Below, one piece after another: positions 60,193 to 64,000 of a DNA stretch of 64,000 nt (within the stretch, counting starts at the first letter, position 1; every line of letters begins with the position of its first letter). Under the pieces are notes generated by a model that was not told the origin of the DNA, did no database searches, and worked only from the letters and a program-made list of their open reading frames with translations. Position numbers and translations under genes: made by a program. The stretch covers positions 70,322-134,321 of the forward strand of contig JACPUW010000030.1 in NCBI GenBank assembly GCA_016192035.1. Direction: 5' to 3'. Origin of the DNA: Bacteroidota bacterium (lineage in GTDB: Bacteria; Bacteroidota; Bacteroidia; CAILMK01; JACPUW01).

Positions 60193-62202
60193 TTAGGGCC
60201 TATACAGGGCCAATTTCTGATAGGCACGCACGCCATGGCCCATGGTTTCTACTAGGTACACCCCTTGTGGCAGTGCGCGTACATCTACCTGTTCGCCTTC
60301 ACCGCGCAGCAAGGTTTGCCCATCAAGGCTATATATGGTATATGAAACATACACAGGAAAATATACCCAATCGCTGGCTGGATTGGGGTACAAGGTTGAA
60401 TGTTCATTCCTTACGGTCTCTTCGATAGGGCCAGTGCAGTCAAACCTTAAAAGCCCAAAATCGGTAAGGATTACATTCAGGGTGTTATTGTACGCATTTA
60501 TGTTCACGGCCATACGGGATTTGTAGGGTAAACTTCCGAACACTTGGGACACAAAAAAATCCGGGGCATCATAAGACCATAAATAGGACAACTTTAATAT
60601 CCTAATGGTTTGTTGCAAGGTGTCGTACGCAAATGAATAGTTGAGTGTTTCTGCTTCATTTAGAAGGTCAAAATGTTGTGGAATATGACTAAAGAACACC
60701 GGTTTCACTTGGTTTGGCAGGCCTGCGGGCAGGGTGCCACCCTGTAGGTGCTTAAATGACCTTCCCAAGTTGGTAGAGTAGGCAAACCCATTGTTGTCCA
60801 GTGCCATAATAACCCGGTCAGCAGCCAAATACCCTATGGTGCGAACTTGGGAAATGCCTTTCATCTCAATCCAAACAAACGATTTGTAATCAAAGGAATA
60901 CAATAAGGAATCTGTGATATATGCTATAATGGTATCGCCCAGAAATTGCACTTTGCCTTTTGCATTGGGGTAGGCGTATAGCTCGGTGCTAAGATTGTTT
61001 ATGTCAATGAAACCCAAGGAATCGCTGCGAAAAAAGAGTAGTTTTCCCGAAGGGTGGCGATGAATGGCATGGGCCTGGGCTACTGGCATGAGCACATGCC
61101 ACCCCTTACCACCCCATTCAAAGAGGCTGTCGTGGGCCAGGGCATACAGTGCGTTGTCCTTGCTGCACATAGACAGGGAAATGGCCGGCGCTATTGGGTG
61201 GAGCACTTCATGAGATCTTGAAATCGTGGTTTGATAAAGTAGTCCACCTGAGATAGTTATTAAACTTTTGTTTTTGTGACTTTGAAAGCACGTGTCGGTG
61301 GTTTTGAACTGCCTTAACAGGTATGTATATTTTGCCGTATCAGCCAGATGTCCGTCTAAATCAATTAAAATAAATTTCTTATGATAGCGGTGCTTAAGGT
61401 TTAAGTAGTTGTCACCGCTAAAGGAGTGAATGCGGTAATCTGGAAATTCGGTCAAGGTATCCAGGGTAAAAATCTTTTCAAATGCCCCGTTCGCAGGGGC
61501 ATACACTTCATAAGGATAGGCCAGCCGCACCAGTTTTTTATGTATGTCGGTGGGATTTGGCCTAGGATAATAGAGGGTATCTTGGGGGGCATAATGCCCA
61601 GGTGTAGTGGATTCGGAAAAATGGATAAAATATCCCGTACTATCAAGGAAATACCAATTGGAATAGGGTATTAGCTTAGAAATGGATGTGCCGGAATCTA
61701 AGTCCAGGGTTTCTATAAGTGGGGTGCCAGGGCTGTAACGCCTGTTTTTGTTGCTTATCAATTTGCCATCTATGGCCCATACCATGGTTTCCGCGCTGTC
61801 TATGACATCCAATTTGAGAATGGATTTGTTGAATTTGTCTATATACCAGCCGTTTCCACTGCTGTCTATCAATACCTTTTGCGCCAGGTCTGCCCAGGCC
61901 ACTTTTCCTTTCAATCCATTGGGGTACTCATAAATGTGGTTGTAATCTATGTAGTTAGGGGTGCAGAAATAGTCGAAATCGGCAATATAGGAGAGTACAT
62001 CTTTGGTGTTGAATTTTTTGGCATAGTTAAAACCAATCACCAAATGCCTGCCATCTAGTGAAGTGGCATGCCCATCATACAAATGAATGGGCTTCTGGAG
62101 GGCCATGTCTTGATAGTCAATTGAAGGGCAATAACTTGTAGGCTGTGACATGGCCACCACCCGGAACATGATCAGAACACAGGTGCCGACAAAATTTTTC
62201 AT
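60193..62202 (-). CDS. Secreted beta-propeller-like protein with T9SS type A sorting domain
   Basis: A 669-residue protein with a signal peptide near residues 1-19. The body, to about residue 590, has many short beta strands with repeated Trp, Tyr and Asp (VWAIDGKLISNKN, GWYIDKFNKSILKLDV, GFAYSTNLGRSFKHLQGG), compatible with a beta-propeller or glycoside-processing scaffold, but I recognise no catalytic site. The last 75 residues (STLYPNPASDWVYFPV, YSLDGQTLL, VRALPQGVYLVETMG) form a type A T9SS C-terminal domain. It is therefore a surface or secreted protein. No gene partner is adjacent. Confidence 0.82.
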   Translation of the reverse strand: MKNFVGTCVLIMFRVVAMSQPTSYCPSIDYQDMALQKPIHLYDGHATSLDGRHLVIGFNYAKKFNTKDVLSYIADFDYFCTPNYIDYNHIYEYPNGLKGKVAWADLAQKVLIDSSGNGWYIDKFNKSILKLDVIDSAETMVWAIDGKLISNKNRRYSPGTPLIETLDLDSGTSISKLIPYSNWYFLDSTGYFIHFSESTTPGHYAPQDTLYYPRPNPTDIHKKLVRLAYPYEVYAPANGAFEKIFTLDTLTEFPDYRIHSFSGDNYLNLKHRYHKKFILIDLDGHLADTAKYTYLLRQFKTTDTCFQSHKNKSLITISGGLLYQTTISRSHEVLHPIAPAISLSMCSKDNALYALAHDSLFEWGGKGWHVLMPVAQAHAIHRHPSGKLLFFRSDSLGFIDINNLSTELYAYPNAKGKVQFLGDTIIAYITDSLLYSFDYKSFVWIEMKGISQVRTIGYLAADRVIMALDNNGFAYSTNLGRSFKHLQGGTLPAGLPNQVKPVFFSHIPQHFDLLNEAETLNYSFAYDTLQQTIRILKLSYLWSYDAPDFFVSQVFGSLPYKSRMAVNINAYNNTLNVILTDFGLLRFDCTGPIEETVRNEHSTLYPNPASDWVYFPVYVSYTIYSLDGQTLLRGEGEQVDVRALPQGVYLVETMGHGVRAYQKLALYRP

Positions 62203-62264
62203 ACGTGATTTTTAATCCAAATATATAAGAAATAAAAGGCAATACCTTCAATTTTAAATTTTTA

Positions 62265-62702
62265 TCAAAAGTTGCCATAGGGGTGTAGGGCATCTTCTAT
62301 ATGGTAGATCTCTGGCGGGTCTGTGTTGTGGAGTATTACGGCCACTATATCAAACCGTATTTCATTCATTATCTGTTTTTCAATCAAGTATGCTTCGGCG
62401 GCGGCAAACAACCGCCGGGCTTTCTGTTTGGTCACCGCCGATTCTGGGTATCCATGGCCAGTACCCCTCAGGGTTTTTACCTCTACAAATACTAAGTCAT
62501 TGCCTATCTGGGCTATCATGTCCAGTTCCAAATGCCCGTGCCGCCAGTTGCGCTCAAGTATCACATATCCCAGCCGGGCCAGGTGCCCGGCGGCCAATTC
62601 CTCGCCTATTTGACCCGTGCGCAAGTGCCGGGCTACTGTCCCTTGTGGTTTTGCAAGGCTATTGGTCTTATTTTGAGTTTGTAGGCTGTGGTCTTTTCTC
62701 AT
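62265..62702 (-). CDS. YraN/UPF0102 family putative endonuclease
   Basis: A 145-residue protein of the YraN family with a predicted Holliday-junction-resolvase-like (PD-(D/E)xK) fold: GQIGEELAAGHLARLGY, ILERNWRHGHLELDMIA, VFVEVKTLRG. The Glu-Asp-EVK pattern suggests a nuclease, but no activity has been firmly shown for the family. The N-terminal 30 residues are poorly conserved. The ATG at 62702 is chosen over an in-frame GTG further upstream. The 271-base gap to rlmH contains a candidate rlmH terminator. Confidence 0.9.
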   Translation of the reverse strand: MRKDHSLQTQNKTNSLAKPQGTVARHLRTGQIGEELAAGHLARLGYVILERNWRHGHLELDMIAQIGNDLVFVEVKTLRGTGHGYPESAVTKQKARRLFAAAEAYLIEKQIMNEIRFDIVAVILHNTDPPEIYHIEDALHPYGNF

Positions 62703-62786
62703 GCTATTTGGGCGGCACAGCACAGTTTAGCCCTGTTGGTTTCAACTGGCATTTCTTCAAATGTGCAAATCATTGAGCCGAAAATA

Positions 62787-62822
62787 GGCTTTTTTGGCAA
62801 GTGATTGACCAAAAAAGAGCCC
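62787..62822 (-). terminator. Hairpin between rlmH and yraN
   Basis: GGCTTTTTTGG and CCAAAAAAGAGCC can pair, apart from a two-base bulge, around a 10-base loop. On the minus strand it lies 173 bases beyond the rlmH stop and ahead of yraN, which could separate the two units. Confidence 0.35.
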
Positions 62823-62994
62823 GTTTGCCATCCACCTTGGCCAGCGCGTTGCCCCTGGCATGGTTTCCCCACTACCTACTAGCTTTTGTGGAGTTTTTTT
62901 ATTGAAAAAGAGATGGATATGTGGATGATAGACACTTTACTGCCACAGTTCGGCAAATCGTTGTAATTGCACCTGTACTACACGGGTGCAGGGC

Positions 62995-63465
62995 TCAGTG
63001 GTGGTAGGGTTGATTGCCTAAAATGGTACAGGCGCGGTAGAGTTGCTCTACAAACATGAGCCTGAATAGTAGATGGTTGAAAGTGAGCCGTGAAAAGGAT
63101 AGCCGAAAATTGGCCCTTGCATATACGTCAGGGTGAAAGCCATAAGCCCCGCCAATAAGGAAAACCAAACGGCCACCATGATGGTTGAGCCATAGCTGTA
63201 GTTGGTTTGACAACTCCATGGAATCCAATTCCTTGCCCCTAATGTCGAGCAAAATCAAATAGTCATCGGCCATAAGCTTTTTCATCACCATACCGCATTC
63301 CATGGCCAAGATCCGGTTTGGGTCATCGGTTTTCTTGGCGGGCGGTATGGAGAGTTCCATGCAGTCAAAGGGTAGGTGGTGATTGATGCGCTTGATATAC
63401 TCGGCCACTCCCTGATGGAGGTAGGAAACAGGGTTTTTACCCAGGCACCAGAGTGCTGCTTTCAT
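62995..63465 (-). CDS. rlmH: 23S rRNA (pseudouridine1915-N3)-methyltransferase
   Basis: A 156-residue SPOUT-class methyltransferase that modifies pseudouridine 1915 of 23S rRNA. The knotted SAM-binding region is LILLDIRGKELDSMELSNQL and LVFLIGGAYGF, with the C-terminal LSFSRLTFNHLLFRLMFVEQLYRA typical of RlmH. The ATG at 63465 gives the family length; an upstream in-frame extension to 63540 is rejected because it would overlap the divergent antiporter gene. It diverges from the antiporter over a 66-base gap. Confidence 0.95.
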   Translation of the reverse strand: MKAALWCLGKNPVSYLHQGVAEYIKRINHHLPFDCMELSIPPAKKTDDPNRILAMECGMVMKKLMADDYLILLDIRGKELDSMELSNQLQLWLNHHGGRLVFLIGGAYGFHPDVYARANFRLSFSRLTFNHLLFRLMFVEQLYRACTILGNQPYHH

Positions 63466-63531
63466 GGGGCTACATGGTAATGAATGACCAAAATACGCCA
63501 TTTTAGCATATATTGCGGGACTTTTCCCCTT

Positions 63532-64000
63532 ATGCTTCAATTGGCCGGTATATTGGTGTTGGGCGTTTTTGCCCAGTGGTTGGCATGGCGCATCAAGCAG
63601 CCCGCCATATTGCCACTAATTCTCATAGGCCTGGGAGTGGGGCCACTTTCTACGCTCTTTACCCTTTCGGGAGACAAACTCTTGGACGGCGATGCCATTT
63701 TTACCGGCGACTTGTTGTTTTCATTCGTGTCGCTTTCAGTAGGGGTAATCCTTTTTGAAGGGGGGCTAACCCTTAGGTTCAAGGAGCTTAAGAGTCAGGG
63801 AGGAACCATTCGGAACTTGCTGCTAATGGGCATGATCGGCACTTTTACGCTGGGTGCCCTCACCGCCCACCACATCATGGATATGGGCTGGCGCATGTCA
63901 TTCCTCTTTGGTGCCCTCATAATAGTAACCGGACCCACGGTGGTGCTGCCCATATTGAGAAATGTAAAGCCCAACCACGCCATAAACACCGTGCTCAAGT
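63532..64000 (+). CDS. CPA1-type cation:proton antiporter, N-terminal part
   Basis: The first 156 residues of a membrane antiporter that runs off the right edge. It starts at ATG 63532 and reads LQLAGILVLGVFAQWLAWRI, then KQPAILPLILIGLGVGPLS. The motifs SVGVILFEGGLTLRFKEL and IIVTGPTVVLPILRNVKPN are characteristic of Na+(K+)/H+ antiporters of the NhaP/CvrA group. About five membrane helices are included. C-terminal TrkA-type regulatory domains, common in this family, would lie outside the window. The ion specificity cannot be decided. Confidence 0.88.
   Translation, partial: MLQLAGILVLGVFAQWLAWRIKQPAILPLILIGLGVGPLSTLFTLSGDKLLDGDAIFTGDLLFSFVSLSVGVILFEGGLTLRFKELKSQGGTIRNLLLMGMIGTFTLGALTAHHIMDMGWRMSFLFGALIIVTGPTVVLPILRNVKPNHAINTVLK

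Overview
The window is a 64 kb chromosomal segment of a member of the Bacteroidota. The evidence is a SusC/SusD pair, three proteins with type IX secretion (T9SS) sorting domains of types A and B, the gliding lipoprotein gene gldH behind holB and ricT, TAnnTTTG promoter boxes, and a Bacteroidetes-type mevalonate route to isoprenoids. The last point fits Flavobacteriia- or Cytophagia-like lineages better than Bacteroidales. The genus cannot be named from sequence alone. Most of the window is ordinary core genome; both ends cut through a membrane protein gene.

Layout: 0-2.2 kb, end of a NuoL/DabB-like proton channel and a SulP anion transporter. 2.4-8.4 kb, SusC, SusD and a secreted alkaline-phosphatase-superfamily enzyme. 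8.5-15 kb, tRNA-Ser with a strong terminator, a CtpA-type protease, thioredoxin, a small membrane protein, a DnaJ-like protein and aconitase. 15-20 kb, a 1631-residue PKD-rich T9SS type B protein. 20-26.7 kb, mevalonate kinase, menF, menD, holB, ricT and gldH. 26.7-30 kb, an NCS1-like permease translationally coupled to an AAA/DUF4143 ATPase, preceded by 0.7 kb of 285-bp tandem repeats carrying arrays of TTACTCA-N6-TGAGTAA palindromes. 30-38.6 kb, an L-rhamnose locus: lactate oxidation enzyme, kinase, isomerase, fused aldolase/lactaldehyde dehydrogenase, and a divergent GH78 rhamnosidase. 38.8-40.7 kb, acetyl-CoA synthetase. 41-45.4 kb, a mevalonate operon: type 2 IPP isomerase, HMG-CoA reductase, a GYDIA-type GHMP kinase and mevalonate diphosphate decarboxylase. 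45.4-56.6 kb, rlmN, a HAD/SDR pair, a RidA protein with a lipoprotein-like leader, a T9SS protein, NamZ-like DUF1343, an FtsX-type permease, a glycosyltransferase, DUF4199, a fused E1 dehydrogenase and an SDR. 56.7-64 kb, tRNA-Arg with terminator, a hydratase/decarboxylase, fumarylacetoacetase, prfB with a programmed +1 frameshift, a T9SS type A protein, yraN, rlmH, and the start of a CPA1 antiporter.

How the genes work together: the rhamnose genes form a complete route from rhamnoside to pyruvate plus DHAP, but no transporter or regulator is visible. The mevalonate genes cover HMG-CoA to IPP/DMAPP if the GYDIA kinase supplies the phosphomevalonate kinase step. Acetyl-CoA synthetase lies divergent from them and could feed the pathway. 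MenF and MenD start menaquinone synthesis.

The least explained region is 28.0-30.0 kb, where the AAA/DUF4143 gene sits behind regularly phased palindromes. That region and the GYDIA kinase are the best candidates for undescribed biology. Nothing else resembling a new defence or mobile system was seen, and no insertion sequence, CRISPR array or prophage was found.
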